Part shown: one piece after another, positions 36,849-45,846 of the stretch
Position numbering within the stretch: position 1 is the stretch's first letter
How the letters are laid out: each line of letters opens with the position of its first letter
Assembly (NCBI RefSeq): GCF_050313795.1
Contig: NZ_JBNPMC010000009.1
Coordinates: forward strand, 30,909-94,908
DNA: 64,000 nucleotides
Source of the DNA: CAMBRQ01 sp945870325
Lineage (GTDB): Bacteria; Bacillota; Clostridia; Lachnospirales; Lachnospiraceae
Direction of reading: 5' to 3'
The notes under the pieces: model-generated
Seen by the model: the letters and a program-made list of their open reading frames with translations, nothing else
Databases searched by the model: none
Told to the model about the DNA's origin: nothing
Program-made: the position numbers and the translations under genes

Positions 36849-37583
36849 ATGAAGAAGAAAACAGTCCTAATTACAGGTGCTTCCAGAGGTATCGGAAGAA
36901 GCTGCGCCCTCTTATTCGCACAGAAAGGCTATCATGTATTCCTAAACTGCCGCAGTTCTCTTACTGAATTAGAGGAAGTGAGACAAACCATAGAGGTTCA
37001 GCACGAAGGTACTTGCGAGATCATTGCAGGCGACGTTGGGAACGCAGATGATGTTGCCAGAATCTTCGCTTCTATCTTCCGCACCTGCAATCACCTGGAT
37101 GTCCTGATCAATAATGCCGGAATCTCTCATATCGGATTACTAATGGACATGAGCAATGAAGAATGGAACCAAATACTTCAGACAAACCTTTCGTCTGTCT
37201 TCTACTGCTGCCGCGCAGCGATACCCTCTATGATATCCAGAAAATCCGGTAGGATTATTAATATATCTTCTATGTGGGGAACTTCAGGTGCATCTTGTGA
37301 GGCAGCATATTCTGCCACCAAAGCGGGCATGAACGGATTGACCAAGGCACTTGCCAAAGAACTGGCACCAAGTAATATTCCGGTGAATGCTGTGGCTTGC
37401 GGGGTGATTGATACGATTATGAACCAGCAATTATCCGAAGAAGAAAGAAAAGCATTAGAATATGATATTCCAGCCGGAAGATATGGAAAGCCGGAAGAGA
37501 TTGCCAAAATAGTGTGGGATATTGCAAATGCACCAGAATACATGACCGGTCAGATCATCGGTGTGGATGGCGGATATCTGTAA
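36849..37583 (+). CDS. SDR-family reductase, YmfI-like (EF-P 5-aminopentanone reductase or FabG-like)
   Basis: 244 residues of a classical short-chain dehydrogenase: TGASRGIG cofactor loop, NNAG, and the Ser-Tyr-Lys triad in ISSMWG and AYSATKAG. MWGTSGASCEAAYS resembles the YmfI subfamily, which reduces the 5-aminopentanone group on elongation factor P in Bacillus; a generic 3-oxoacyl-ACP reductase is the alternative. The start is the ATG at 36849, with GGAG 6 nt upstream, rather than the in-frame TTG at 36837. It is divergent from the RND gene. Confidence 0.82.
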   Translation: MKKKTVLITGASRGIGRSCALLFAQKGYHVFLNCRSSLTELEEVRQTIEVQHEGTCEIIAGDVGNADDVARIFASIFRTCNHLDVLINNAGISHIGLLMDMSNEEWNQILQTNLSSVFYCCRAAIPSMISRKSGRIINISSMWGTSGASCEAAYSATKAGMNGLTKALAKELAPSNIPVNAVACGVIDTIMNQQLSEEERKALEYDIPAGRYGKPEEIAKIVWDIANAPEYMTGQIIGVDGGYL

Positions 37584-37617
37584 GAAGATATCTGCCGGAA
37601 ATCACGAAAAAGGATGT

Positions 37618-37662
37618 GATCCTCCAGGAAGATTTTATATCACAGGAAATGAAAGTCCCCAA
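37618..37662. repeat. Intergenic repeat, degenerate copy 2
   Basis: GATCCTCCAGGAAGATTTTATATC, split as two blocks, then ACAGGAAATGAAAGTCCCC, aligns base by base with 24549-24590 (GATTTTRTATCAYAGGRAA pattern), but the second arm of the palindrome is lost. Confidence 0.5.
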
Positions 37663-37667
37663 GTTGT

Positions 37668-37699
37668 AAAAAAACCTTGCAAACAACTTGCAAGGTTTT
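37668..37699 (-). terminator. Rho-independent terminator after tRNA-Arg
   Basis: AAACCTTGCAA and TTGCAAGGTTT arms around a short loop. On the minus strand the stem is followed by seven Ts. Confidence 0.85.
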
Positions 37700-37703
37700 C
37701 CAG

Positions 37704-37777
37704 CGTGGGCGAGAGGATTCGAACCCCCGACCTTTTGGTCCGTAGCCAAACGCTCTATCCAGCTGAGCTACGCCCAC
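37704..37777 (-). tRNA. tRNA-Arg (anticodon ACG)
   Basis: The minus strand folds as a cloverleaf: acceptor GTGGGCG/CGCCCAC, D arm GCTC...GAGC, anticodon stem TTTGG/CCAAA with loop CTACGGA (anticodon ACG), and T loop TTCGAAT. The 3' CCA is not encoded. It has its own consensus promoter and terminator. Confidence 0.95.
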
Positions 37778-37808
37778 ACAACTATGAATCATCTTCACAG
37801 CAGAATTA

Positions 37809-37837
37809 ATTATATCCTAGTTATCCCATTCTGTCAA
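37809..37837 (-). promoter_or_regulatory. Consensus promoter for tRNA-Arg
   Basis: TTGACA (37837-37832, minus strand), 17-base spacer, TATAAT (37814-37809): a perfect sigma-A match 32 bases before the tRNA. Confidence 0.9.
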
Positions 37838-37994
37838 CAATTTTTTCAATTTTTTTCTACTCTTTTCCCCACCCCAAACTGGCTTGTCCATTTGTTTGAT
37901 ATCTGGACTTTTTAAAGATTCCACTTTGGTGATAATATACAGTACATGAATATCATGTAATTTTCATTATTAATTTAAAGGACAGGTAAACTTT

Positions 37995-38873
37995 ATGACC
38001 AAGAAAATAGCAGTAATCAATGACTTATCAGGATTTGGACGATGTTCCTTAACTGCGGCAATCTCTGTACTCTCCGTTATGGGCGTACAGGCATGCCCTC
38101 TTCCCACCGCAATATTGACTGCACAGACAGAATATCCCAGTTACTACCTCGATGATTATACGGATAAGATGGAGCATTATCGCCTGGAATGGGAGAAGAT
38201 GGGACAACATTTTGATGGTATTTATACTGGCTATGTGGCAAGCGAAACTCAGATTCGCCAGATTTTTCGTTTTATTGATACTTTTAACAAGCCGGATACC
38301 TTCCTTTTAGTCGATCCTGTTATGGGAGATAATGGTCATACTTATGATATGTATACACCTTCTCTCCTGGAGCAGATGCAGCTGCTGGCAAAACAAGCTG
38401 ACATTATTACCCCCAATCTTACGGAATTATGCCTGTTAACAGGCGAAGACTATCAGCATCTAACAACGATCCAGGATACCCGAAAGTTAATGAACATGGT
38501 CCGGATCCTTGGAGAAGATTTTTGCATAGATGGTCCACGAGATATCATTGTTACCGGAATCCATTTTCAAGATGATGACGGCAATGAACAGATGGGGAAT
38601 CTGCACATTAATAAGGAGAGTTCCTCTCTCTTTTCTTTCCCATATATCGGCAGACACTATTCCGGAACCGGAGACTTGTTCGCTTCGTGCATAGCCGCCG
38701 GAATTGCAAGGGGAGATTCCATCCCTGCACTTATTAAGATGGCGGGAGAATTCTTGGAACTTGCGCTGATTGATTCCGTTAAAGAAGGTGTCCCATGCAA
38801 TGACGGAACGAATTATGAACAATATCTTTCTCTTCTGCTTCCTGATACAGACAAAAGAGGAACCAACATATAA
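37995..38873 (+). CDS. pdxY: Pyridoxamine/pyridoxal kinase
   Basis: 292 residues of the ribokinase-like vitamin B6 kinase family. NDLSGFGRCSLTAAISVLS at the N-terminus is characteristic, LVDPVMGDNGHTY and ITPNLTELCLLTG are substrate and metal blocks, and HYSGTGDLFASC is the anion hole with catalytic Asp. It phosphorylates pyridoxal, pyridoxamine or pyridoxine with ATP. It is monocistronic; a terminator overlaps its stop. pdxK is an equally suitable name. Confidence 0.92.
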   Translation: MTKKIAVINDLSGFGRCSLTAAISVLSVMGVQACPLPTAILTAQTEYPSYYLDDYTDKMEHYRLEWEKMGQHFDGIYTGYVASETQIRQIFRFIDTFNKPDTFLLVDPVMGDNGHTYDMYTPSLLEQMQLLAKQADIITPNLTELCLLTGEDYQHLTTIQDTRKLMNMVRILGEDFCIDGPRDIIVTGIHFQDDDGNEQMGNLHINKESSSLFSFPYIGRHYSGTGDLFASCIAAGIARGDSIPALIKMAGEFLELALIDSVKEGVPCNDGTNYEQYLSLLLPDTDKRGTNI

Positions 38874-38888
38874 AAAGGTTCCTCTTTT
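38853..38888. terminator. Bidirectional terminator between convergent genes
   Basis: AAAAGAGGAACC (38853-38864) and GGTTCCTCTTTT (38877-38888). The pdxY stop codon lies in the loop; the minus strand also gives a T-run for the zinc-ribbon gene. Confidence 0.88.
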
Positions 38889-38900
38889 TGCCATTATTCA

Positions 38901-39119
38901 TTAATCAAAATCAAACTTATCATACCGCTTATGCATTGCTTTATAGCGCACACGGAATGCTTCATTGCCCGCAAGCACCTCTTCCTCTGTACCAGTAAAC
39001 TGGCAGCGCAGACAATAATATTCTCCCTTTTCCTTGTCATAGAACATATCGATATCCAGATCTCTCATGAAACAGGACGGACACCTGTAATTTAATTTGC
39101 CTTTTCCAGATTGAGCCAT
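38901..39119 (-). CDS. Small zinc-ribbon protein
   Basis: 72 residues with CPSC and CLRC about 23 residues apart, forming a likely zinc ribbon; the rest is charged and aromatic. Function unknown. AAGGAGG precedes the ATG by 10 nt, and the start overlaps the end of the upstream gene by 28 nt, so the two are translated together. It is the last gene of the sugar-uptake transcript and ends at the shared terminator. Confidence 0.7.
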   Translation of the reverse strand: MAQSGKGKLNYRCPSCFMRDLDIDMFYDKEKGEYYCLRCQFTGTEEEVLAGNEAFRVRYKAMHKRYDKFDFD

Positions 39120-40924
39120 GTTGCATATACCTCCTTATCTGATACCTTCTTCTTGTAGCCTAATGTGAACATCGGTGAGAACGCATATCCTTCGCGAACA
39201 TATCCTTCTCCACCACCAGTCTGAGTCATGGAAACCCTTGTCTCAATCGCAGGAATTACCGCTGATACAGACACTGCATCCTCAAGGCTCTCTTCTCTGC
39301 ATCTATATTCATAGACAATCGTCTTATCCTCAGTTCCTTCGCACTTCAGGACAATTCCATTCATATCTTCCGGATACTCTGTTGTTCCATAGCATGCTAC
39401 CATATATTCATTCAGTTCTACTTCTGCATTCGGATCACTCATCTCAAGAATATTTCTCTCGATCTTGATAGATCCTGTACCCTCCTCAAAATACTCTTTC
39501 GTCTGAAGTGTTACTGTCAGATCTGCGAATTCAATCGTTACCGGGTCAAGCGTCAGGATTCTGGTATTGCCTTCTTTGGAGAAATGTGCTTTTGTACGAC
39601 ACAGACATAAGTCTACTTCTTCTCCGTTATGGCAGAGTTTCGCACTTCTGATCGTACCTTCTCCGGCATAGTGTGTGAAGTATCCTGCACGATATTTTTC
39701 CTGAATCAGGAATGGGTAGGACGCATCCTGTACATGTTTCGTACCGATACCAACTTCCCATCTAAGTTTTGCAGCATATGGACGAAGATCAAAGATTGCA
39801 CCACCCTGATCCATATTAATACCTGCACGCATATATGGGTCTGTGTACCAGAAGAGCTGCTTATCAGAACCATAGAGGATGTCTCTCCAAAGTGCACATT
39901 CCGGCTCGGTATAAGTCTTCTTCTCACGATAATAATCAGCGAATTCAGACATCGTCATATCGATGAGTTTGCCTTCCTTCTTAAGTTCCCCATAATATTT
40001 GCAGCCGTCAGAATAAGACTTCAGAAGCAGTTCATAAGGTGCCTCCCAGCGCCCCATCTTATTCATCCAGCCAGGTCCAACGAACATCATATTATAAGCA
40101 TATCCATTATTGTACTTCTCCTGCGCGCGATACTGGTCGATCAGATTGTACAAGTATGGATATTCCCATGTCTTCGTGTCATAGATCATACCTCTAAGCA
40201 CATTCTGCGGATGAGTTCCAAAGTTAGATCCATTACCATCATAACATGCAAGCAAGTCTCTTGACAGATGTGGAATTGCAACAATTCCGCTGTCTTCTGC
40301 CTCATTAGCAGCCGGGGCATGTGTATTTTGCTTGGATGGAATCCATGGAGCCCACGGACCGCCGTCAAATAATGTATACCATGAATTATTACAGGTATGA
40401 TAAGCCTTCGGACCTTCCTCCCAGCAAGTAGCAATCGCACACTTCACAGTCGGGTACGCCTCTTTGATATAGTTGGTCAAATCTGCATCCATATAATAAG
40501 AACCTGTAGACTCCGGATAGAAACCGAATGTATCGTGGAATTTTTCGAACACATCATCTACGATCTTCTTCTTATCTTCCATTGAGAACATCCAGATGCA
40601 GAAATCTTTCGTCTTATACTTCTCGCGAAATTCTTCACAAGGCAGACCGAGCAGAGATAATGCAATCTCATCCCCATATACTTCATGGTCATTCTTAGCG
40701 ATTGCAACCGCCTCATCATTGAACAGAGCCGCATATGTCATGTGAATCGTAACCTTCAGTCCGTTCTCATGAGCCAGTCTCTGCTGTGTCTTAAAGATAT
40801 CCAAAGACTCTGTCAAAAGTTTCTTATCTCCAATATCTTCTTCTTTACCATGTCCGGTTACAGTAGCAGAATATTCTGGAACCATCTCCGGTCTATGGAT
40901 AACATTAAGAATAAATTCACTCAT
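39092..40924 (-). CDS. Unclassified large protein in a sugar-use locus, possible carbohydrate-active enzyme
   Basis: 610 residues with no signal peptide or membrane helix, so intracellular. I do not recognise the family. The N-terminal half (residues 1-300) has the look of a (beta/alpha) barrel: GLKVTIHMTYAAL, EVYGDEIALSLLG, FYPESTGSYYMDAD and AIATCWEEGPKAYH, somewhat like deacetylase or glycosidase barrels. The C-terminal part (about 400-600) looks like beta-sandwich sequence. It follows the two sugar permease genes (gap about 105 bases, with a hairpin) and lies opposite a beta-galactosidase. A role in processing the imported sugar is inference. AAGGAG lies 9 nt before the ATG. Confidence 0.6.
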   Translation of the reverse strand: MSEFILNVIHRPEMVPEYSATVTGHGKEEDIGDKKLLTESLDIFKTQQRLAHENGLKVTIHMTYAALFNDEAVAIAKNDHEVYGDEIALSLLGLPCEEFREKYKTKDFCIWMFSMEDKKKIVDDVFEKFHDTFGFYPESTGSYYMDADLTNYIKEAYPTVKCAIATCWEEGPKAYHTCNNSWYTLFDGGPWAPWIPSKQNTHAPAANEAEDSGIVAIPHLSRDLLACYDGNGSNFGTHPQNVLRGMIYDTKTWEYPYLYNLIDQYRAQEKYNNGYAYNMMFVGPGWMNKMGRWEAPYELLLKSYSDGCKYYGELKKEGKLIDMTMSEFADYYREKKTYTEPECALWRDILYGSDKQLFWYTDPYMRAGINMDQGGAIFDLRPYAAKLRWEVGIGTKHVQDASYPFLIQEKYRAGYFTHYAGEGTIRSAKLCHNGEEVDLCLCRTKAHFSKEGNTRILTLDPVTIEFADLTVTLQTKEYFEEGTGSIKIERNILEMSDPNAEVELNEYMVACYGTTEYPEDMNGIVLKCEGTEDKTIVYEYRCREESLEDAVSVSAVIPAIETRVSMTQTGGGEGYVREGYAFSPMFTLGYKKKVSDKEVYATWLNLEKAN

Positions 40925-40960
40925 TTTGTCTAACTCCTTCTACTGTTGGTTTCATGTCAT

Positions 40961-41012
40961 AAAAATTGTCCGGCATTGCTGCCAGTAAACATAACTTCAT
41001 GCCGGACATTTT
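40961..41012 (-). terminator. Intercistronic hairpin after the permease genes
   Basis: AAAATTGTCCGGCAT pairs with ATGCCGGACATTTT around a 22-base loop, and the minus strand ends in TTTTTATG. It could partly end transcription or protect the 3' end of the upstream transporter transcript. Confidence 0.6.
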
Positions 41013-41029
41013 ATCATTATTATTCTATT

Positions 41030-41860
41030 TTACTTAACAGCACCGGTAATACCTTCTGCGAACTGTTTCTGTAATACGAAGAATACGATCATTGTAGGCA
41101 TAGAACAGAACAATACACCCATCATAATCATACCATAGTCAATCTTGTAACCACCGATCGTATTAGCGATCAACATTACCATGTTCAGTGACTTACCATC
41201 TGTCATGATTACCTTCGGCCACAGATAAGCATTCCATGCATTCATGAATGTGATAACAGCTGCTGCCGCATATGTAGATCTCATAGTCGGGAAGAACATA
41301 CGGAAGAAGATCTGGAACTCATTCAATCCATCAATACGTGCTGCCTCTATGATATCAATCGGGAATGCTCTTGCATTCTGACGGAACATCATGATCATGA
41401 ACGGCGTTGATATCATCGGAAGGAAGAAACCAACTGCTGTATTCAGAAGTCCTGCGTTACTGAACATCTGGAACAAAGGAATCATCGTTGCTACCTGAGG
41501 TACCATCATAGCCAAAAGCAAGATAGAAAACAGTTTATCTTTCCATTTATCATGATAAACCTCGAATCCATATCCAGCCAATGAACAGATGAAAAGACAG
41601 ATAACAGTTACAGTAATAGCATACAAGAATGAATTACCCATTGCACGTGCCAAAGGCTGCTGAGCAATCAGGTTTTTAAAGTTCTCCACTGCATATGTAC
41701 CTGGCATCAAACGACCTTTTGAAATATCAATATAGTTGTTTGTTGCAGCTGAGACCATCCACAGGAATGGAAATACTGAGATGATGGAGAAAATTGTCAA
41801 AAATATGTAAGTAGGAATCAGTCTTCTTTGAATCATTGATTTGTTCTTTTTCTCAGTCAC
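41030..41860 (-). CDS. Carbohydrate ABC transporter permease (MalG-like)
   Basis: About 276 residues with six membrane helices and the coupling motif EAARIDGLNEFQIFFRMFFP (residues shown are the EAA loop). The start is taken as GTG 41860, with AGGTGA 5 nt upstream; it overlaps the stop of the other permease by 8 nt, a sign of coupling. An in-frame GTG at 41869 is the alternative. It pairs with the MalF-like gene and the lipoprotein at 42849. No ATPase gene is nearby, so a shared MsmK-type ATPase is expected elsewhere. Confidence 0.92.
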   Translation of the reverse strand: MTEKKNKSMIQRRLIPTYIFLTIFSIISVFPFLWMVSAATNNYIDISKGRLMPGTYAVENFKNLIAQQPLARAMGNSFLYAITVTVICLFICSLAGYGFEVYHDKWKDKLFSILLLAMMVPQVATMIPLFQMFSNAGLLNTAVGFFLPMISTPFMIMMFRQNARAFPIDIIEAARIDGLNEFQIFFRMFFPTMRSTYAAAAVITFMNAWNAYLWPKVIMTDGKSLNMVMLIANTIGGYKIDYGMIMMGVLFCSMPTMIVFFVLQKQFAEGITGAVK

Positions 41861-42746
41861 GTGTATCACCTACTTTCAAATTAATAAATGCCAGGATTGC
41901 AACAAGTATAAATACAAAGAATGCCATAGCACTACCATAACCAAAGTTAGGAGCACGTAAGAAACATGTATTGTAAATATAATGAGACATTGTGATTGTT
42001 GCATTCGCCGGACCACCACTTGTCAGGTTGACAGACTCATCGAACAACTGCAATGTACCATTAATTGACATAATAAATGTCATAATAATTGTCGGTTTCA
42101 GAAGCGGTACGGTAATGCCCCAGAATGTCTTCCAGCCATTCGCACCATCAATCTTAGCTGCTTCATATACAGAATACTCAATATTCTGAAGACCAGCCAG
42201 ATAGAATACCATATTGTATCCTGTCCATCTCCAGATAAGGGCGATGATAATTACCATCTTTGCAGACCAGGCATTACCCAGGAAGTTGTACCCTTCACTA
42301 AAGATTCCAAGTTTTATCAACGCATTATTAACCAATCCATCCTGTGCGAACAGGAAACGGAAGATAATGGAATAAGAAACTAATGAAGTTGCACAAGGCA
42401 AGAATACACATGTACGGAAAAATCCTTTCAGTTTCAGATCCTTATTGTTCAAAAGTTGTGCAAGCAGAATCGCCAGTACCAGCATAACCGGCACCTGAAT
42501 TGCCAAGTAGAAGAATGTATTGCCTACAGAACGAAGGAATACTCTGTCTTCAAACATACGTGCATAATTAGAAAATCCGGTAAATTTATAATTCGTACCT
42601 CTACCTGTCTGTAAAGATAAGATAAAGGCTCTGACCATTGGATAAAAACTCATAACTACAATCATAAGAGTTGCCGGAGTGAGGAATGCCCAGCCGGCTG
42701 CTCTCTGCTTTGCAATCAAGTTCATCCCTTTCTTTTTAGGTTTCAA
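41853..42746 (-). CDS. Carbohydrate ABC transporter permease (MalF-like)
   Basis: 297 residues, six helices, coupling motif EAAKIDGANGWKTFWGITVP. The start is probably the TTG at 42746 with GGGGG 7 nt upstream; an ATG seven codons later has no proper spacing. It forms the heterodimeric channel with the adjacent MalG-like protein. The gene lies about 100 bases after the binding-protein gene, with a hairpin between that may lower its expression relative to the binding protein. Confidence 0.92.
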   Translation of the reverse strand: MKPKKKGMNLIAKQRAAGWAFLTPATLMIVVMSFYPMVRAFILSLQTGRGTNYKFTGFSNYARMFEDRVFLRSVGNTFFYLAIQVPVMLVLAILLAQLLNNKDLKLKGFFRTCVFLPCATSLVSYSIIFRFLFAQDGLVNNALIKLGIFSEGYNFLGNAWSAKMVIIIALIWRWTGYNMVFYLAGLQNIEYSVYEAAKIDGANGWKTFWGITVPLLKPTIIMTFIMSINGTLQLFDESVNLTSGGPANATITMSHYIYNTCFLRAPNFGYGSAMAFFVFILVAILAFINLKVGDTRD

Positions 42747-42785
42747 TGGAAAACCCCCTTTGCTTCTCGATCACTTCAAATAAAA

Positions 42786-42811
42786 CGGGGAACCGCTTAG
42801 CGGTCCCCCCG
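42786..42811 (-). terminator. Attenuating hairpin between binding-protein and permease genes
   Basis: GGGGAACCGC and GCGGTCCCC with a TTA loop and one bulge. No T-run follows, so it is more likely an mRNA stabiliser than a full terminator, as is common after binding-protein genes. Confidence 0.55.
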
Positions 42812-42848
42812 CATATTCCATCAATTAAGTTGCTACTATTCTTTTATC

Positions 42849-44168
42849 TTATTGGTAGTAGAATTCAGCATCTGCCTGAGCCTGCTCAAGGATTGTATCC
42901 CGATCTCCGCCAGTCATGATATCCTGAATTGCTGTAGAGACAACCTCACGAACATCATAATAGTAAGCACTTGTGTTGTTAGATGGTGTCTTCTCTGCAA
43001 ATTCTACGATTGTTGCAAAGATTGGCTGATCACTCCAGAACTCCTGTGGCTCCTGATAAGCATCAGATTCTGCAGCTGGTCCATATGTACCGATAGCGCC
43101 TGTTGTAGGAAGGATGTTAGCATACAGGTCTACGCTTCCTGCGAATGTCTTAGCAAGGAAATCAAATGCCAGATCCGTGTTCTTGCAGTTAGATGTTACA
43201 TACCAAGAAGATCCACCATTGTTAGAGTAGTTTGTAGCGCCTTCTGTCTCAACAAGTTTTGGCATGTTAGTGATTGCCCACATACCGGATGTCTCTTTCA
43301 TACCCATTACTGTAGCGGTGATCCAGTTACCATTGATAGTACCTGCACACTGCTCATTCGTAATAGAAGATACATACTCATCCCACTCATTTACTTCATA
43401 GAAGACACCTTCTTTAACCATTGTCTGGTAGATATCGATACACTCATTCAGAGCATCGTTGCCAACAAGGTTCGGTGTTCCGTCTTCGTTAAACAGAGAA
43501 GCGCCTGCTGACTGAAGCATCATCATGATGATATCCTGGCTGTTAGCCTGTCCTGAAAGCATGAACTTACCAGTTTTCTCTTTTACAACTTTACCGATCT
43601 CAATAAACTTATTCCAGTCGATATCTGTCAGGTCGTCGATTGTATATCCAGCCTGCTCAAGGATATCTGTACGATAACAAGAAATAACTGCACCGTTGTC
43701 GAATGGTACACCGTAATTCTTACCATCTACTGTAGAGTAAGCAAGTTTTCCTTCTGCAAAATCATCAAAGTTAATTCCACTGTCTGTCAGATCTGTGAAT
43801 GCTTCCGGATAGAAGGATACGAATTTCTGGAAAGAGTTGTCCTGCATCAGAACGATGTCTGGCATAGTTCCGAAATCACCAGACTCTGCACATGTCTGTA
43901 ACTTTGTCTCACAGTCATCAGAAAGAGTCTCAACAACTTCAAGTTCGAACTTGTCATTCACTGTCTCCTTGTAAATCTTTCCTGCTTCCTCGATTGCAGG
44001 AATGTTAAATGCTGGGTCCCAAGTCCATACAACTAATTTGTCGCCGCCTTCAGAGCCGCCGCCTTCTCCTTCTGAAGATGCATCGTCAGATCCGCCGCTG
44101 GATCCACATGCTGCAAGTGACAGTACCATCGTACCTGCAAGTAATACTGAAAGTAACTTTCTTTTCAT
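42849..44168 (-). CDS. Sugar ABC transporter substrate-binding lipoprotein
   Basis: 439 residues. Signal peptide with lipobox LSLAACGSS, so the protein is anchored to the membrane by Cys about 21; a Ser/Gly/Glu-rich linker follows, then a family 1 extracellular solute-binding fold (KLVVWTWDPAF, YGVPFDNGAVISCY, GTINGNWI). It should capture the sugar for the MalF/MalG-like permeases. AAGGAGG lies before the ATG. The substrate is likely a galactoside or related oligosaccharide judging by the divergent GH2 enzyme; this is inference. Confidence 0.93.
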   Translation of the reverse strand: MKRKLLSVLLAGTMVLSLAACGSSGGSDDASSEGEGGGSEGGDKLVVWTWDPAFNIPAIEEAGKIYKETVNDKFELEVVETLSDDCETKLQTCAESGDFGTMPDIVLMQDNSFQKFVSFYPEAFTDLTDSGINFDDFAEGKLAYSTVDGKNYGVPFDNGAVISCYRTDILEQAGYTIDDLTDIDWNKFIEIGKVVKEKTGKFMLSGQANSQDIIMMMLQSAGASLFNEDGTPNLVGNDALNECIDIYQTMVKEGVFYEVNEWDEYVSSITNEQCAGTINGNWITATVMGMKETSGMWAITNMPKLVETEGATNYSNNGGSSWYVTSNCKNTDLAFDFLAKTFAGSVDLYANILPTTGAIGTYGPAAESDAYQEPQEFWSDQPIFATIVEFAEKTPSNNTSAYYYDVREVVSTAIQDIMTGGDRDTILEQAQADAEFYYQ

Positions 44169-44367
44169 AATTTTTCCTCCTTTTTTTCAAATTACTTCAT
44201 GCAATTATTGTACCAAATGAGATGCGTTAATTGTTCTCATATTCACTCACATAGTGTGCATTTTCAACCACATTTGTTATCTTTGCACGACTTTTGAAAG
44301 GATTCGACATTTTTTTTGTTTATTTTTACCCCATTTTTTGAGGTGTTACTTCTATATTAATGTAAAA

Positions 44368-44880
44368 CTATGCCAAAAACACTTTGTCCGGATATCTTTT
44401 CTTTAACATTTGCAGCATTTCTTCGTTTAAATCGAGCAAAAGTTTAATCTTCTGCCTATCTACCGTGACAATCATTGTATAAAAGGGCGTATCCTCTTCA
44501 TAGGATGTATAATCATACTTTGGCAGTTTTTCATTCCCGCCGTTTTTGCGGTATCTTGCCACTGCATCATGCCAGTTCGGCGCAACAACTTCTAACTTGC
44601 CCATGTCAAGAATATGCGCTGTTTTACGGTATTTTTTCCCAAAAATGATATCAATGGTTAATTGGGTACCTTCCAGTACATACTCGTATTCCTTCTGGCT
44701 GAATGTCGAGTAAGCAAAATACAGTACAACGAGAAGGAATCCCGGAAGCATGAAACCTTGCGACAGTGCAATTCCCATTAAGATCAGAATTACTGCAAAA
44801 ACAACCATAATCACTCGTAGCACTCCCGACATCGCTTTCTGCTTTCTTTTTACCTGTTCCACAATCTTGTAATTATACAT
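44368..44880 (-). CDS. Membrane-associated protein of unknown function
   Basis: About 170 residues. Two membrane helices lie close together (residues 20-60: VLRVIMVVFAVILILMGIA and GFLLVVLYFAYS), followed by a soluble domain of about 110 residues with alternating strand/turn character. It begins at ATG 44880, with GGAGG 7 nt upstream, not at the in-frame codon six positions earlier. It lies between the binding protein and the AraC regulator on the same strand. I do not recognise a named family with certainty. Confidence 0.6.
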   Translation of the reverse strand: MYNYKIVEQVKRKQKAMSGVLRVIMVVFAVILILMGIALSQGFMLPGFLLVVLYFAYSTFSQKEYEYVLEGTQLTIDIIFGKKYRKTAHILDMGKLEVVAPNWHDAVARYRKNGGNEKLPKYDYTSYEEDTPFYTMIVTVDRQKIKLLLDLNEEMLQMLKKRYPDKVFLA

Positions 44881-44921
44881 AATCTTTCCTCCTGGCAATG
44901 TATCATTTTCAAAATATCATA

Positions 44922-45728
44922 TCAGTTCAGTCTCCTGAATTCAAGAGGCGTCACTCCTGTTGCCTTCTTGAACATCGCAATAAAATGGCTGGCATCAGAA
45001 AAGCCAGTCTGTGTTGCAATCTGCTGCACTTCCATGCGCCGGTTCGAAACCAGAAGTTCTCTTGCCCTGTTAATCCGATACGTCGTCAGATATTCATATA
45101 CCGAGCAGCCAAGAAAGCGCCGAAACAGCCGTGACAGATACTGGGGCGTGACATAGACTCTACCGCTCAGCATCTGGGCAGTAAGTTCTGTGTCATAATT
45201 TGTTTCAATCTCTTTTATTACCGGTTCCACATACCGCCGATACAGAGGCTCATCCGCCAGATTCCTGGTATAGATGCTGTCTGTAAAATTCAACAGGAGG
45301 CAATAACAGCGGATAGACAGCGCACGGGCATCCGCCGACAGCACTTCCCAGTTCTCCATAATCTCATCAATCAGTTCTCCAATACGTTTTCCCTGCTCCT
45401 TTTCAATGATTATCACCTGCCTGTTTCCCACCATCTTGCCGATACTGCTGTCAATAGTTCCGGTAAAAGTAACAAAATATGTCAGCCATTCTTCCGAATC
45501 TTTGGCATAAGAGTGGTGCAAGAACGGCGCAATCAATATTCCCTCCCCTTCGTTCAGAACATATTCCTTCCCTTGCACTTCTACGATTCCCCTACCCTTC
45601 TCTGTCTGCAAATAATGATAAATCGGATATCCCTTCGGACGGAGCACACGGTCCTGCCTCCAGTGATTCCCGATGGACTCAAATACAAAAGGCTCATTGA
45701 CAGGAGAATTTCTAAAATGAATTGGCAT
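44922..45728 (-). CDS. AraC-family regulator of the sugar locus
   Basis: 268 residues: an N-terminal cupin sugar-sensing domain (GRGIVEVQGKEYVLNEGEG includes the barrel core) and a C-terminal double helix-turn-helix (VYVTPQYLSRLFRRFLG, then IATQTGFSDASHFIAMFKK). The start at ATG 45728 is chosen for its AGGTG 6 nt upstream. It is divergent from the beta-galactosidase gene. An imperfect palindrome with TGTTA/TAACA ends lies in the 118-base gap and could be its site. It is expected to activate lacZ and the transporter. Confidence 0.9.
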   Translation of the reverse strand: MPIHFRNSPVNEPFVFESIGNHWRQDRVLRPKGYPIYHYLQTEKGRGIVEVQGKEYVLNEGEGILIAPFLHHSYAKDSEEWLTYFVTFTGTIDSSIGKMVGNRQVIIIEKEQGKRIGELIDEIMENWEVLSADARALSIRCYCLLLNFTDSIYTRNLADEPLYRRYVEPVIKEIETNYDTELTAQMLSGRVYVTPQYLSRLFRRFLGCSVYEYLTTYRINRARELLVSNRRMEVQQIATQTGFSDASHFIAMFKKATGVTPLEFRRLN

Positions 45729-45846
45729 AGTTATCACCTGTTTCAAAATGTTATATTATTTAGTTTAACATACTACACTTTCTTTTGTCTATCCGTAATA
45801 TAATGATAACAAGATGTAAACTTAATCAGCGAAGGAGGAAACGCTC

